Notes: a model not told the origin generated them from the sequence alone. A stretch of 64,000 nucleotides of DNA from Sphingomonas faeni (GCF_030817315.1 NZ_JAUSZF010000003.1:62001-126000); one strand, 5' to 3'. Positions 27,564 to 37,162 are shown, counted from the stretch's first letter. Numbers and translations: made by a program.

Positions 27564-27911
27564 ATGACCCAGATCACTGTACTGTCCGGCGTTGAGCGGC
27601 GTCGCCACTGGAGCGACGAGCGCAAGCTTGCCCTCGTGGAGGCAGCCATCGTGCCTGGCGCGTCAGTTGCCGCTATCGCGCGCGATGCCGACGTCTCGCC
27701 CTCGTCGATCTATCGTTGGCGGCGCAAACTGTGCAGCAAGCTCGCGCAGCCGACCGGCTTTGCCGCTGTGGCCGTTCATGCGGATCCGCCCGAGCTCGAC
27801 TACGGCCCGTCCGACATGCTGGTCATCGAGCTCAGCGGTGTGATTATCCGTGCGGCTGGCGGCGTGTCTGCGAGCTTGCTGGTAGCGGCGTTGCGGGAGC
27901 TCAAAGCATGA
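27564..27911 (+). CDS. tnpA: IS66 TnpA (OrfA), helix-turn-helix protein
   Basis: A 115-residue accessory transposition protein. The helix-turn-helix is clear: RRRHWSDERKLALVEAAIVPGASVAAIARDADVS then SSIYRWRRKL. ATG 27564 fits the family start MTQITV; an upstream start would add ten unrelated residues. The stop overlaps the tnpB start (ATGA, 27908-27911). Confidence 0.88.
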   Translation: MTQITVLSGVERRRHWSDERKLALVEAAIVPGASVAAIARDADVSPSSIYRWRRKLCSKLAQPTGFAAVAVHADPPELDYGPSDMLVIELSGVIIRAAGGVSASLLVAALRELKA

Positions 27912-28255
27912 TCCCTGTTCCGGGCGGAGCACGGGTCTGGATAGCCACCGGCAAGACGGACATGCGCAAGGGGATGTCGTCGCTGGCGATGCAGATCCAG
28001 CAGGGGTTCGGACGAAACCCGCATGCCGGCGATCTCTATGTTTTTAGAGGTCGCCGCGGCGATCTGCTGAAGATCCTGTGGCACGATGGCCTCGGAATGT
28101 CGCTCTACGCAAAACGGCTGGAGCGCGGTCGGTTCACCTGGCCGGCGACATCTGACGGCGTCATTTCGATCTCGGCGGGGCAACTCGGCTTCCTGCTGGA
28201 AGGCATCGATTGGCGGAATCCACAATACACGTTCAGGCCCGAACTGGCGGGCTGA
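27908..28255 (+). CDS. tnpB: IS66 TnpB (OrfB)
   Basis: A 115-residue IS66 accessory protein with the family hallmarks TDMRKGMSSLA, GDLYVFRGRRGD, LLKILWHDGLGMSLYAKRLERGRF and a closing LEGIDWRNP. It is needed with TnpA and TnpC for IS66 transposition; its biochemical role is not settled. Translationally coupled to tnpA. Confidence 0.92.
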   Translation: MIPVPGGARVWIATGKTDMRKGMSSLAMQIQQGFGRNPHAGDLYVFRGRRGDLLKILWHDGLGMSLYAKRLERGRFTWPATSDGVISISAGQLGFLLEGIDWRNPQYTFRPELAG

Positions 28256-28331
28256 AATACTCGGTTTTCCTAGGCGTTCGGCATCAAACGCCTCGACAAA
28301 TTGGCGGTTTTCTGCTGTAAAATGAGCCTCG

Positions 28332-29981
28332 ATGAACACCGGCATCGAGGCCCTTCCCGATGATATCGAAGCGCTCAAAGCGCTGTTGATCGCCGAGCGT
28401 TACACCGTCCTCATTGCCCGCGAAGCGCTACTCGAGGCCGAGGCGCTCGCCGCCATCGCCCAGGCTCAGGTCGCCGATGCACACGCCATCATCGAAGATC
28501 TCAAGCTGCGCATCGCCAAGGCACGTCAGGACAAATGGGGGCAGTCGTCCGAGCGGCACAAGCAGCTGCTCGATCAGCTCGAGATGCAACTCGAGGACGT
28601 TGTAGCCACGGCGACCGAGGATGAGCTCGCCGCTGAGATTGCGGTCGCCAAAGCTAGTGCAGCCGGCGTTCCCGTGGTGCCGTTCACTCGCAAGAAGCCG
28701 ACCCGCGCTCCGTTATCTGCCGATCTTCCCCGGCACCGTGTCGTCGTACCCGCCCCAGAGAGCTGCCCATGCTGCCACGGTGCGGAGCTTAAGAAGATTG
28801 GTGAGACCATCACGGAAAGCCGTGAGGTCGTTCCTCGCCAGTGGATCGTCGTGCAGACGGTCCGTGAGAAGTTCATCTGCAAGGCCTGCGAAACCATCAC
28901 GCAGCCGCCAGCGCCCTTCCACCCCATTCCACGCGCATCGGCTGGCCCTAATTTGCTGGCGATGGTCCTATTCAACAAATTCGGCCTGCATCAGCCGCTC
29001 AACCGCCAGAGCGAGACCTATGCCGCCGAAGGCATGAGCATCAGCGTGTCGACGCTTGCCGACTATGTCGGCCACGGGACCGTCCTGTTGCGCGGCCTGG
29101 TCGATCTCATAGAGGCGCACATCCTCGCCGGCGAGCGCATCCACCATGACGATACGACCGTGCCGGTCATGGCGGCCGGCAAGACCATAACGGGCAGGAT
29201 CTGGGCATCCGTCCGCGACGACCGCCCCTTTGGCGGGACCGACCCGCCCGCCGTCTGCTATTACTACACCCGCGACCGCACAGGAGCCCATCCGCAGCGA
29301 CAGCTTGCTCGGTATGCCGGCATCCTGCAGGCGGACGCCTATAGCGGCTATGACGCGCTCTACGCCGCGGGCCGCAAGCCAGGACCCATCCTGGAAGCAG
29401 CGTGCTGGGCACACGCCCGTCGCCCGTTCTTCAAGGAAGCTCGCCTGAGCCAGGCGCCGCTCGCGGTCGACATCGTCACCCGCATGGATGCGATCTTCGC
29501 TGCCGAACGCGTGATCTGGGGCCGGAACGCAAGCGAACGGCTCGCCGCGCGACAAGTCCACGTCGCCCCGCTCGTCGCCGAGCTCGAGCAGTTCCTGCGT
29601 CAGCAATATGGCCGCCTGTCGCGCAAGGGCGATCTGGCCAAGGCCATCAACTACATGCTGGCACGCTGGGACAGCTTTGCCCGCTTCGTATCTGACGGCA
29701 GGATCTGCATGACCAACAATGCCGCGGAACGCCGGGTGAGAACCGTCGCGGTCGGGCGCCGGAACTGGACCTTTTGCGGCTCGGACCGCGGCGGTGACCG
29801 TGCAGCCGCCATGTATACGCTGATCCAGACCTGCCGCCTAAACGACGTCGACCCGCATGCCTGGCTCCGCGACGTCATCGCGCAGATCTCCGACCATCCG
29901 CAGACACGGCTTCACGAGCTATTGCCGTGGGAATGGAAAGCACGACAGCAGCGTCCCGAAGCCATCGCGCAAGCCGCTTAG
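28332..29981 (+). CDS. tnpC: IS66 transposase TnpC
   Basis: A 549-residue DDE transposase. A coiled coil occupies about 10-85. The Cys zinc-binding part (CPCCHG, then FICKAC) lies near 140-190, and the catalytic domain follows with HHDDTTVPVM, GILQADAYSGYD, and the late glutamate region with the family motif ICMTNNAAERRVRTVAVGRRNWTFCGSDRGG. Length is full and there is no frameshift, so the element may be active. About 76 bp separate it from tnpB. Confidence 0.94.
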   Translation: MNTGIEALPDDIEALKALLIAERYTVLIAREALLEAEALAAIAQAQVADAHAIIEDLKLRIAKARQDKWGQSSERHKQLLDQLEMQLEDVVATATEDELAAEIAVAKASAAGVPVVPFTRKKPTRAPLSADLPRHRVVVPAPESCPCCHGAELKKIGETITESREVVPRQWIVVQTVREKFICKACETITQPPAPFHPIPRASAGPNLLAMVLFNKFGLHQPLNRQSETYAAEGMSISVSTLADYVGHGTVLLRGLVDLIEAHILAGERIHHDDTTVPVMAAGKTITGRIWASVRDDRPFGGTDPPAVCYYYTRDRTGAHPQRQLARYAGILQADAYSGYDALYAAGRKPGPILEAACWAHARRPFFKEARLSQAPLAVDIVTRMDAIFAAERVIWGRNASERLAARQVHVAPLVAELEQFLRQQYGRLSRKGDLAKAINYMLARWDSFARFVSDGRICMTNNAAERRVRTVAVGRRNWTFCGSDRGGDRAAAMYTLIQTCRLNDVDPHAWLRDVIAQISDHPQTRLHELLPWEWKARQQRPEAIAQAA

Positions 29982-29983
29982 AC

Positions 29984-30214
29984 ATGCCTGCTACAAGCCG
30001 CGTCTACACCTTGCGACACGCGGCCAGACTGCTGGGCGAGACCGAGGACACCGTCTCCGACGCGGCTATCAGCATGTTTCCCGAGGATGGCGCCATCCAG
30101 GTCATCGACGACGATTTCGGCGACGAGGATTGGGCCCTGGCGTCCGCCTTCACTGATGAAGGTATCGAGAACCTCCGATACATCATCGACAAAACCAGGC
30201 TCGACGGCTCGTAG
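29984..30214 (+). CDS. IS66 accessory ORF, unknown function
   Basis: A 76-residue protein beginning 2 bp after the tnpC stop (MPATSRVYTLRHAARLLGE). Acidic throughout the middle (DDDFGDEDW). Small ORFs in this position occur in some IS66 elements; no function is known to me. Confidence 0.6.
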   Translation: MPATSRVYTLRHAARLLGETEDTVSDAAISMFPEDGAIQVIDDDFGDEDWALASAFTDEGIENLRYIIDKTRLDGS

Positions 30215-30265
30215 CACCATCTACGCCAACCTTGAGGGCGCTCACCGAATGCATACGCTCAAAGC

Positions 30266-30930
30266 ATGATTCCTGTTCCGGGTGGTTCCAGGGTTAAGAT
30301 AGCCACCGGCAGGACGGGCATACGCAAGGGCGTGTTTCGCTGGCGACGCAGATCCAGCGGGGATTTGTACGAAACCCGCACGCCGGCGACCTCTATGTTT
30401 CTAGGGGGCGCTGCGGCGATCTGCTAAAGATTCTGTGGCATGATGGCCTCGGAATGTCGCTCTACGCAAAACGGCTGGAGCGCGTCGTTTCACTTGGCCA
30501 GCAACATCTGACGGCATCATTTCCATTTCGGCGGGGTAACTGGGCTTCCTTCTGGAAGGCATCGGCTGGCAGCATCCACGATACACGCTAAGGCTCGAAT
30601 TGGCGGGGTGAAACGCCCAGTTTTCCTAGGCTTTTGGTTCCGAAACGCCTGGAAAAATCTACGGTTTCTGTTGTAAAATAAGCCTCGATGGATACCGGCG
30701 GGCCTTCCGGATGATATCGAAGCGCTCAAGGCGCTGTTGATTGCCGATCGCCACACCGTTCTCATTGCCCGCGCAGTTTTACCCAAGGCCGAGGCACTCG
30801 CCGCCATCGCCCAGGCTCAGGTCGCCGATGCAAACGCCATTATCGAAGATCTCAAACTGCGCATTGCTAAGGCGCGTCAGGACAATGGGAAAAGTCGTCC
30901 GTGCGGCGCGGGCCATCGGCCGCATCGTCG
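30266..30930 (+). pseudogene. tnpB and truncated tnpC remnants of copy A-old
   Basis: Starting MIPVPGGSRVKIATG, this repeats the intact tnpB sequence with frameshifts up to about 30600. The tnpC start follows (from about 30690: LPDDIEALKALLIADRHTVLIARA) and runs to about 30900 before homology ends. It completes the gene interrupted at 27463. Confidence 0.8.
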
Positions 30931-31004
30931 ACCTCTAATATTCCCAAGAATGCTCGAACTATTTCGTCGCTAGTGGCTAGGATGCAGACTGATCGGAAAC
31001 CAAT

Positions 31005-31586
31005 TTAGAGTTTAGCGGCATCACCACGTCCGCCCCCCATTGCCGTGCGCAATAACAAACTAAAGTCTCTTCGTACGGACCAGTTACTAATATACGTAGC
31101 ATCCGTCTTTGCAAGGAGTTCCGGCGTAGACATATCTAAACCTTGAACTTGCGAAACACCGGTGATCCCGGGACGAAGTCTATCTACGCCATGGCTGCGG
31201 CGGCTGTCCGTCAACGTGAGTTGACTGGGCAGTCCGGGCCGTGGGCCGACAAAGCTCATATCGCCAATAAGAACGTTCCATAACTGCGGTAGTTCGTCCA
31301 ATTTCGTTCTGCGGAGTAACGCACCCACGCGGGTGATGCTGTTGCGCATCGTTTCATGGGAAGGGCGGTCACCCGTACCAACGCGCATTGTCCGCAATTT
31401 TACAAGCCGAAACAGCTTTCCATCACGGCCCACCCTCAACTGAACAAAGAAGGGATTGGCACGGTCGTCTAGCCAGATCAGCAAAGCGGCGCCGAGGCAT
31501 GCCAACGCCGATGGCAACCCGAGAGCCAGCACTAACGCCAGATCGAGTAAACGCTTTCCTTTGCTTTTTATTGGGTCATTCCGCAT
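31005..31586 (-). CDS. initiating sugar-1-phosphate transferase (PglC-like)
   Basis: A 193-residue small-type polyprenyl-phosphate phosphoglycosyltransferase. One membrane helix lies at about 13-38, followed by the KLRTM motif (63-67), the catalytic D97/E98 in [23 protein letters not shown], and [12 protein letters not shown]. The size fits the monotopic PglC form without the extra domain of WbaP. It would load the first sugar on undecaprenyl phosphate. Its stop lies about 12 bp from the IS66-old end, and it is divergent from the dehydratase gene at 31690, which with the DegT and PglD genes could make its donor. Confidence 0.9.
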   Translation of the reverse strand: MRNDPIKSKGKRLLDLALVLALGLPSALACLGAALLIWLDDRANPFFVQLRVGRDGKLFRLVKLRTMRVGTGDRPSHETMRNSITRVGALLRRTKLDELPQLWNVLIGDMSFVGPRPGLPSQLTLTDSRRSHGVDRLRPGITGVSQVQGLDMSTPELLAKTDATYISNWSVRRDFSLLLRTAMGGGRGDAAKL

Positions 31587-31689
31587 GGCTGGGCCGGATA
31601 GAGGGAAAGCTGTCGGCTGGTCAAGCGAGGTTGATGGCGGTAAAGGCGCGCGCTCAGCGTATCAGTTCATAAGAGAGACCTACGTCAAC

Positions 31690-33651
31690 ATGCGACTGGT
31701 TAATGTAGCGCAACTCATGCTTTCCCTGCCCAGATGGGCGAAACGCACCTTGATCGTGACGATCGACGTAAGCCTATGCGTTCTTGCCGTATGGATAGCC
31801 TATTTCCTTCGGCTGAGCGAGTGGACCCCGCTTTACGGGCCTATGGCGTGGGCAGTGGTTGGATCTTTGGTTCTTGCAATTCCCGTATTCGCGATCGTAG
31901 GAATCTACCGTCCGGTATTCCGCCATGCTGAAGCTGCGGGATACAACCAGATCCTTTTCGCTCTCCTAATCTACGGTTTGGCGTACTTCACAGTGTTTAC
32001 GGCTTGGAGTGTCCCGGGTGTGCCACGAACCGTCGGCATTATCCAGCCGGTATTGCTATTCGTATTCATGATTTTGGCACGCGTTCTCGCACGCTATATT
32101 TTGCGTGAGTTGATCGATCGTAGTGATGGCGTGCGCGTCCTCCCAAGAGTACTGATTTACGGCGCTGGAGTATCAGGGCGCCAACTAGCTGCGGCGATCG
32201 GCAGCCGTCGAGAGATGAAAGTTGCCGGATTTCTTGACGATAATAAGGGCCTACAGGGAGCTTCGGTCAACGGAATTCGTATATATTCGACAGAGGGTAT
32301 ATCTGAGCTCGTCGACAAGTTGGTTGTTGACGAGGTTCTTTTAGCCATACCTTCTGCGACACAGCAGCGCCGCAATGAGATTTTAGCTCTTCTTCGTTCC
32401 TTACGTGTTAGGGTGAGAACATTACCGGATATCATCGAGCTAGTACTTAACGACTTTCCTAATCAAAATATAACCAATCTAGATATTCACGACTTGCTCG
32501 GCCGGGATATTGTCACGCCTGATCGCCTTGTAATGAACGCTCATCTAGCGCACCGAACAATTTTGGTGACAGGGGCGGGGGGGTCGATCGGGTCAGAACT
32601 ATGCCGGCAAATTATTGCAGCAAACCCCTCAAAAATTCTGTTGTTCGATAACAGTGAGTTTTCCCTATACAGTATTCATCGAGAACTAGAGGCGTTCTTG
32701 GCGGCTCGTGCTACTAGCGATAGAGATATCGAGGTAGAGCTTATCCCGTTACTGGGTTCGGTACAAAATGAACAACGTGTAGACGAAATAATGGCATGCT
32801 GGAAGCCAAGCCATGTTTATCACGCAGCCGCATACAAGCATGTCCCTTTAGTCGAGCACAACCCTATTCAAGGTGTTGTTAACAATGTGTTCGGTACTAT
32901 GACGGTTGCGCAGCAATGCGTTAAGCATAAGGTGGGTCATTTTGTTCTAGTGAGCACGGATAAGGCTGTTCGCCCGACCAATACGATGGGAGCTACCAAG
33001 CGCCTCGCTGAGATGGTGCTTCAAGCATTGTCAGAAGAGAGTGGTGATACATGTTTGTCGATGGTACGTTTTGGAAACGTTCTCGGTTCTTCTGGGTCCG
33101 TAGTACCCCTATTTAGGCAACAGATTCTAGCTGGCGGGCCGGTAACAATTACTGACGACCGGATCACCCGGTTCTTTATGACAATTCCCGAGGCGGCCCA
33201 GCTGGTAATCCAAGCTGGCGCGATGGCGACCGGCGGGGAGGTTTTCGTTCTAGATATGGGTGAGCCAGTAAAGATTGTCGATCTAGCGAGAAACATGATA
33301 GAATTGTCAGGTTTGACCGTCCGTGATCACGGCAATCCTTTCGGTGATATCGAATTGCGTGTCGTCGGGTTAAGGCCCGGGGAGAAACTGTACGAAGAAC
33401 TACTGATAGAGGATGCTCCTATCACAACGGGGCATCCGCGTATTAGAAAGGCTGTAGAAGGTTTCCTTCCGGTGAAGGAGCTGAATATCCAGCTTCAGCT
33501 GCTACGTGAGGCAGTCAACGATCGACGGTCGGACAAGGTTCGCCAGATACTGGTCGCGACAGTCAAGGAGTTTGCTCCAACGGTCGACGTTCTGGACTAT
33601 GTTCATATAAATAATCATGGCGCGAAGGAGCTGCGCCAGATTTCAGCTTGA
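31690..33651 (+). CDS. UDP-sugar 4,6-dehydratase, WbpM/CapD long type
   Basis: A 653-residue inner membrane enzyme forming a UDP-4-keto-6-deoxy-HexNAc. Four membrane helices are in about 1-130; a first Rossmann domain (IYGAGVSGRQLAAA) follows; the catalytic SDR domain begins at GAGGSIG (295-301). The active-site residues are S422, M433 and K437 (STDK, MGATK): the Ser-Met-Lys arrangement of large dehydratases such as WbpM, where the usual Tyr is Met. ATG 31690 is chosen because longer versions would overlap the divergent sugar transferase gene. A G7 tract (32577-32583) encodes part of the glycine motif. Feeds the aminotransferase and acetyltransferase downstream. Confidence 0.93.
   Translation: MRLVNVAQLMLSLPRWAKRTLIVTIDVSLCVLAVWIAYFLRLSEWTPLYGPMAWAVVGSLVLAIPVFAIVGIYRPVFRHAEAAGYNQILFALLIYGLAYFTVFTAWSVPGVPRTVGIIQPVLLFVFMILARVLARYILRELIDRSDGVRVLPRVLIYGAGVSGRQLAAAIGSRREMKVAGFLDDNKGLQGASVNGIRIYSTEGISELVDKLVVDEVLLAIPSATQQRRNEILALLRSLRVRVRTLPDIIELVLNDFPNQNITNLDIHDLLGRDIVTPDRLVMNAHLAHRTILVTGAGGSIGSELCRQIIAANPSKILLFDNSEFSLYSIHRELEAFLAARATSDRDIEVELIPLLGSVQNEQRVDEIMACWKPSHVYHAAAYKHVPLVEHNPIQGVVNNVFGTMTVAQQCVKHKVGHFVLVSTDKAVRPTNTMGATKRLAEMVLQALSEESGDTCLSMVRFGNVLGSSGSVVPLFRQQILAGGPVTITDDRITRFFMTIPEAAQLVIQAGAMATGGEVFVLDMGEPVKIVDLARNMIELSGLTVRDHGNPFGDIELRVVGLRPGEKLYEELLIEDAPITTGHPRIRKAVEGFLPVKELNIQLQLLREAVNDRRSDKVRQILVATVKEFAPTVDVLDYVHINNHGAKELRQISA
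32577..32583 (+). repeat. G7 homopolymer in the WbpM-type gene
   Basis: Seven G inside the codons for the second NAD-binding loop GAGGSIG. Partly forced by the glycine codons, but all synonymous positions are G. Confidence 0.85.
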
Positions 33652-34042
33652 CAATGTTTTTACAACAGCGACTGACGCTGCGGTTTAGTTGTTGTTTAGT
33701 ATGGCTTTCGTTAAGCATCACATACGCGCTACCCCGTAGCGCTAGTGTGCGCCGAATGCGCGACGAATATTTAAATGGCGTGCGTACGTATAATCGGCGA
33801 GGCGCATCATCAGATGCCGGCGTCTGGCCAAAGACTGAGAAACCATCATCGCGTAGATCGAAGCCTGAATGGTCGTTTGGTTTATAGTGTGAATGACGCG
33901 GCGTATTGCTAACCCCGATCATGATTTTGGCTCTAAAGCGGATTGAGGCTATCGCATCCATTCACCCCGACCTTCGCCCCTGCGGATTTGACCTGCAACA
34001 GCGCGCACTTACACGGCGATTGGTGTTAGGGCTCAGAATCAT
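33652..34042. other. 391-bp gap, possible small exported ORF
   Basis: One frame (ATG 33654 to 33887) encodes 77 residues with a signal-like start (LRFSCCLVWLSLSITYA), but there is no ribosome binding site and no family resemblance. Otherwise I see nothing up to the IS5-like remnant. Confidence 0.25.
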
Positions 34043-34784
34043 TCACAGCCAGAAGGGGACGACGGTGACCAGCGCTACGCCTGCCAGGAAGTTGGCGCCG
34101 AGCTTGTTGTGACGGGTGGCACTCGGCGAGGTTTCTTCAGGTGGCAAAAGGCGTTCTCGACTAGATGTCGATCTTTGTAGCGCGTGCGATCGTAGCGAAC
34201 ATTCCGCTTACGGCTGGATCGGCTTGGGATGATAGGTACAGCCCCGACTGACGTAGCGCATGACGGAGAGGGTCGGCATCAGAGCTTTTATCCGCAAGAA
34301 CGTAACGCGCTGCCCATGCGAGCTAGCAACTCCGGCGCGACGGTTATGTCGGCGACGTTGCCAGGCGTCAGCATCAGTGCAAATGGACGACCGACGACGT
34401 CGTAAGGGAGTGAATCTTGACCGTCCAGTCTCCGCGTGAGCGGCCGAGCGCCTGCGCTTTAGCCCATTTTTACCCCAAACGTAGCGCGTTGCGCCTTTAC
34501 ATACGTGTTGGCGATCGCGGTGCTTGTGGTCACCGCGCCGCGTCGACCAGCGCATCAAGGAGCTTGAGCTAGAAGCTTCAGTGCGACCAACGATTGAAGC
34601 GTTTGTACGCCGTCGTGGAAGGGACCATAGTCGGTCTGGCCGCCGCATCCGTAGCAAACCACTTTCAGCACGTAGGCTACCCAAAATCACCCGACGATCG
34701 TCCACCCTCCTCGCGCCGGACGTTCTTGGGCAAATGCGGCTCGATCGGTGACGACGCCTCGTCCGACAACCAGAACAATGCCAT
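34043..34784 (-). pseudogene. decayed IS5-family transposase
   Basis: On the minus strand from ATG 34784 the frame gives ALFWLSDEASSPIEPHLPKN, as in IS5/IS427-type transposases, then frameshifts. Near the other end RYDRTRYKDRHLVENAFCHLKK, then after another shift ATRHNKLGANFLAGVALV, match the C-terminal catalytic part with its YREK-like segment. Several frameshifts make it inactive. Confidence 0.78.
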
Positions 34785-34918
34785 GCGACGCCTCCGTTAA
34801 AGCACGCCAGTAAATTAGGAAGGTCGCTCCGTCTCAACCCGCCGATTGGGTTTGGACGCTAAATACGGGGGCTCGGTACTTTTCCGGCAAACGTGCATCA
34901 CGGTCTCGACGGAAGGCT

Positions 34919-36100
34919 TTGAAACGGCTATTGAACAAGCCTTTCGTCCGCCATTTAGGCGGTCCAATTCCCCACCGGGAGCTTCACCCGTTGAATCCAA
35001 TTTATGTCACACGTCCTTACCTTCCGCCATTGGAAGAGTTCCTACCGTTTCTGGAGAAGATTTGGGAAACCCGAGTTCTTACCAACAATGGGCCTTTCCA
35101 CCAGGAGCTAGAATCTCAACTTACTGGCGTGTTTGACTCGCAATATGTGTCATTGACGTCCAATGGCATGCTTGCGTTAACTGCAGCAATTGACGCTGCA
35201 AAGTTGACTGGTGAAGTAATCACAACTCCATATTCTTTTGTAGCGACAACGCATGCGCTGGCGTTACAGGGGCTGGAGCCAGTATTTGTAGATGTTCGGT
35301 CTCACGATCTCAACATTGATCCGGACGCTATTGAAGCCGCGATCACGCCCCGCACTAGCGCAATTATGGCCGTCCATGTTTATGGTAATCCTTGTGCAGT
35401 GGAAGCCATTGAAGAGATCGCGAAACGTCACGACTTGATCATTATATACGATGCAGCTCATGCCTTCGGCGTGCGCTACAAGGGGCGCAGTCTATTATCA
35501 TACGGCGATTTTGCAGCTCTCAGTTTTCATGCGACCAAAGCTTTCAATACATTCGAGGGGGGGGCAGTAGTTTCTAATAGTGAAGATCGTAAACTTGCGG
35601 TTAACTCAGCTAGAAACTTCGGGATTGCAGACGAGGTAAATATTCCTTCTCTTGGTACAAATGCAAAGATGAGCGAGATAAACGCTGCATTCGGTATCGT
35701 CCAGCTTAAACACTTTGAGCAAGTTCGTCGTGAACGCCGGGCCATTGATACATTGTATCGAGAAATGTTGGGCGGTGTCACTGGTATAGATCTTATTGAC
35801 ATACCGGAAGATGTTGAGCCCAATTACTCTTATTTTCCTATCTTGGTTAACGAACATTTTCCTATGAGTCGCGATATGCTTTATGGCGTACTTAAAGAGC
35901 AGAACATCTTTTCGAGGCGATACTTCTTTCCTCTCTTGTCCTCTTTACCAATGTACGAGCATCTGCCGTCGGCTGCGTTGGGACTTTTACCAATTGCTGA
36001 ACGTGCTGCAAGGCAAGTGCTGAGTCTTCCGATATATCCGGATCTTTCGAACGAGGACCAGCTTAGGATTTGCGACGCAATTTTGATGCATTCGCGCTAA
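34919..36100 (+). CDS. DegT/DnrJ/EryC1 sugar aminotransferase (PglE-like)
   Basis: PLP-dependent aminotransferase of 393 residues that would place an amino group at C4 of the keto sugar made by the WbpM-type enzyme. Typical motifs: TRPYLPPLEEF, LTNNGPFHQELE, the loop VTTPYSFVATTHAL, VHVYGNP, YDAAHAFG, and the Schiff-base lysine K207 in FHATKAFNTFEGG. No ATG is available near the N-terminus; TTG 34919 or TTG 34931 are the options, with GGAAGG just upstream. A G8 tract (35557-35564) directly follows the active site. The stop overlaps the next gene (TAATG). Confidence 0.9.
   Translation: MKRLLNKPFVRHLGGPIPHRELHPLNPIYVTRPYLPPLEEFLPFLEKIWETRVLTNNGPFHQELESQLTGVFDSQYVSLTSNGMLALTAAIDAAKLTGEVITTPYSFVATTHALALQGLEPVFVDVRSHDLNIDPDAIEAAITPRTSAIMAVHVYGNPCAVEAIEEIAKRHDLIIIYDAAHAFGVRYKGRSLLSYGDFAALSFHATKAFNTFEGGAVVSNSEDRKLAVNSARNFGIADEVNIPSLGTNAKMSEINAAFGIVQLKHFEQVRRERRAIDTLYREMLGGVTGIDLIDIPEDVEPNYSYFPILVNEHFPMSRDMLYGVLKEQNIFSRRYFFPLLSSLPMYEHLPSAALGLLPIAERAARQVLSLPIYPDLSNEDQLRICDAILMHSR
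35557..35564 (+). repeat. G8 homopolymer in the aminotransferase gene
   Basis: Eight G within codons for EGGAVV, just after the catalytic lysine region. A one-base slip would truncate the enzyme. Confidence 0.9.
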
Positions 36101-36717
36101 TGAAATTGGCCATCTTTGGTACGGGGGGCATGGGCCGCGAGTTAGCCGATATGGTTGCCCGTTCCCCTAGGCTTCGTTCGAGATATGAACATTTAGTCTT
36201 CGTTGTCGACAACCCCGGCGACCCAGTTCAGGGCATCCCAGTCGTCCATCCGGACACGCTTGAGGCTGGTGATGAAATCTGTTTTGCGATCGGCAGTTCG
36301 GCGGATCGGCGCACGCTGGCTGCACGATTCTCAGGCCGATCGTTCGCAACACTCATTTCAGATCACGCTATCGTCTCGCCTTCAGCGCGCATTGGTACTG
36401 GAGCAATAATTTGTGATTTTGCGGTGATCAATAACTCAGTTGAGATTGGAGACCATTTTCTTTGCAATGTCTTTTCCCAAGTCTCGCACGACTGTGTAAT
36501 TGGCAATTACGTGACGTTATCGCCGCGGGTATCATGTAACGGCTGGGTTAGAATTGATGATGACGTATTTGTAGGCGCAGGTGCGGTTATACGAAATGGG
36601 GTATCTGCTCAACGGCTCCGTATTGGCCAAGGAGCAACTATTGGTATGTCCGCAACGGTACTAAAACATATACCAAGCGGGGCAACCGCAATTGGCACAA
36701 AATTAAGCATATTATAG
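36100..36717 (+). CDS. sugar O/N-acetyltransferase, PglD/NeuD family
   Basis: A 205-residue left-handed beta-helix acyltransferase. The N-terminal Rossmann-like UDP-binding half starts LAIFGTGGMGRELADMV; hexapeptide repeats occupy about 95-200. H130 in QVSHDCVIG fits the catalytic base of PglD. It would acetylate the 4-amino group of the sugar made by its upstream neighbours to give a 2,4-diacetamido-trideoxyhexose such as diacetylbacillosamine. Start ATG 36100 overlaps the DegT stop, so the pair is translationally coupled. Confidence 0.88.
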   Translation: MKLAIFGTGGMGRELADMVARSPRLRSRYEHLVFVVDNPGDPVQGIPVVHPDTLEAGDEICFAIGSSADRRTLAARFSGRSFATLISDHAIVSPSARIGTGAIICDFAVINNSVEIGDHFLCNVFSQVSHDCVIGNYVTLSPRVSCNGWVRIDDDVFVGAGAVIRNGVSAQRLRIGQGATIGMSATVLKHIPSGATAIGTKLSIL

Positions 36718-36869
36718 TTGCCGAAGGGCTTGTTGCGAGGGTGATTACCGTTTGTCACCGCTTTACTAGGCACTTGGCTAATGAACTGTATTTTATGTCA
36801 TCAGTAGGCCAAGACAACTGCTTTATTTGCAAGAGATAGAACTCGAGCTTGCGGGGTGTAAAGTGGGCT
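36718..36869. other. short intergenic region before the IS junkyard
   Basis: AT-rich, with no gene recognised. Confidence 0.4.
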
Positions 36870-36943
36870 CTGTGGCCGTCTGGGATTTTGAGTAGCTACG
36901 TCGCGGAGCAACGCATGCGGGTCAACGTCGGTGAGGCGTCAGA
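36870..36943 (-). pseudogene. small fragment of an IS66 (type A) tnpC
   Basis: Read on the minus strand, the frame gives RLTDVDPHALLRDVA, matching the C-terminal RLNDVDPHAWLRDVI of the tnpC at 28332. Only about 25 codons survive. Confidence 0.6.
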
Positions 36944-36944
36944 G

Positions 36945-37108
36945 CTATTTCGCCAGAACGTCCTGCACGATATGTTTGTCGATGCTGAGGGTCCGCAACC
37001 AGCTGTTTCAGCAGCCGGTTCTTATCCTAGGGCTGCTGCAAGCCCCCAGCTCGGCGAGACCGAAACCGCCGTACACCTTGCTTCCAGCGATAAACGTCTG
37101 CTCCGAAA
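36945..37108 (-). pseudogene. IS3-family orfA remnant
   Basis: The minus strand encodes EQTFYRWK-like text, then with frameshifts RLLKQLVADLSIDKHIVQDVLAK, the conserved leucine-zipper C-terminus of IS3 (IS407-like) OrfA. Its 5' part is cut at 37109, where an IS66 type B end begins. Confidence 0.7.
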
Positions 37109-37162
37109 GTACGCATCCGATAGTGGCCGCGGATTGTCGGCTAGTGGAGCCGGGCTGGTGCG

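Larger units (their letters stand above)
27464..30256 (+). mobile_element. complete IS66-family insertion sequence (copy A)
   Basis: Terminal inverted repeats GTGTGCATCCGGTGAGGGGC at the left and, on the other strand, GTATGCATTCGGTGAGCGCC at the right (16 of 20 match). It is flanked by the 8-bp target duplication GCTCAAAG (27456-27463 and 30257-30264), the length IS66 elements make. It carries tnpA, tnpB, tnpC and a small accessory ORF. Confidence 0.9.
27036..30993 (+). mobile_element. decayed IS66-family element (copy A-old), interrupted by a younger one
   Basis: The ends carry a 14-bp inverted pair, ATCAGTCTGCATCC at 27036-27049 and its complement at 30980-30993. Inside are a frameshifted tnpA (27140-27463), then after the nested element the rest of tnpB and the first part of tnpC. 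Most of tnpC is deleted. It lies within the IS630 remnant; no matching target duplication is visible. Confidence 0.7.

Noticed and set aside
31456..31689. N-terminal extension of the WbpM-type protein
   Set aside because: It would overlap the divergent sugar transferase by over 100 bp, and it lacks resemblance to the family, which starts just before the first membrane helix.
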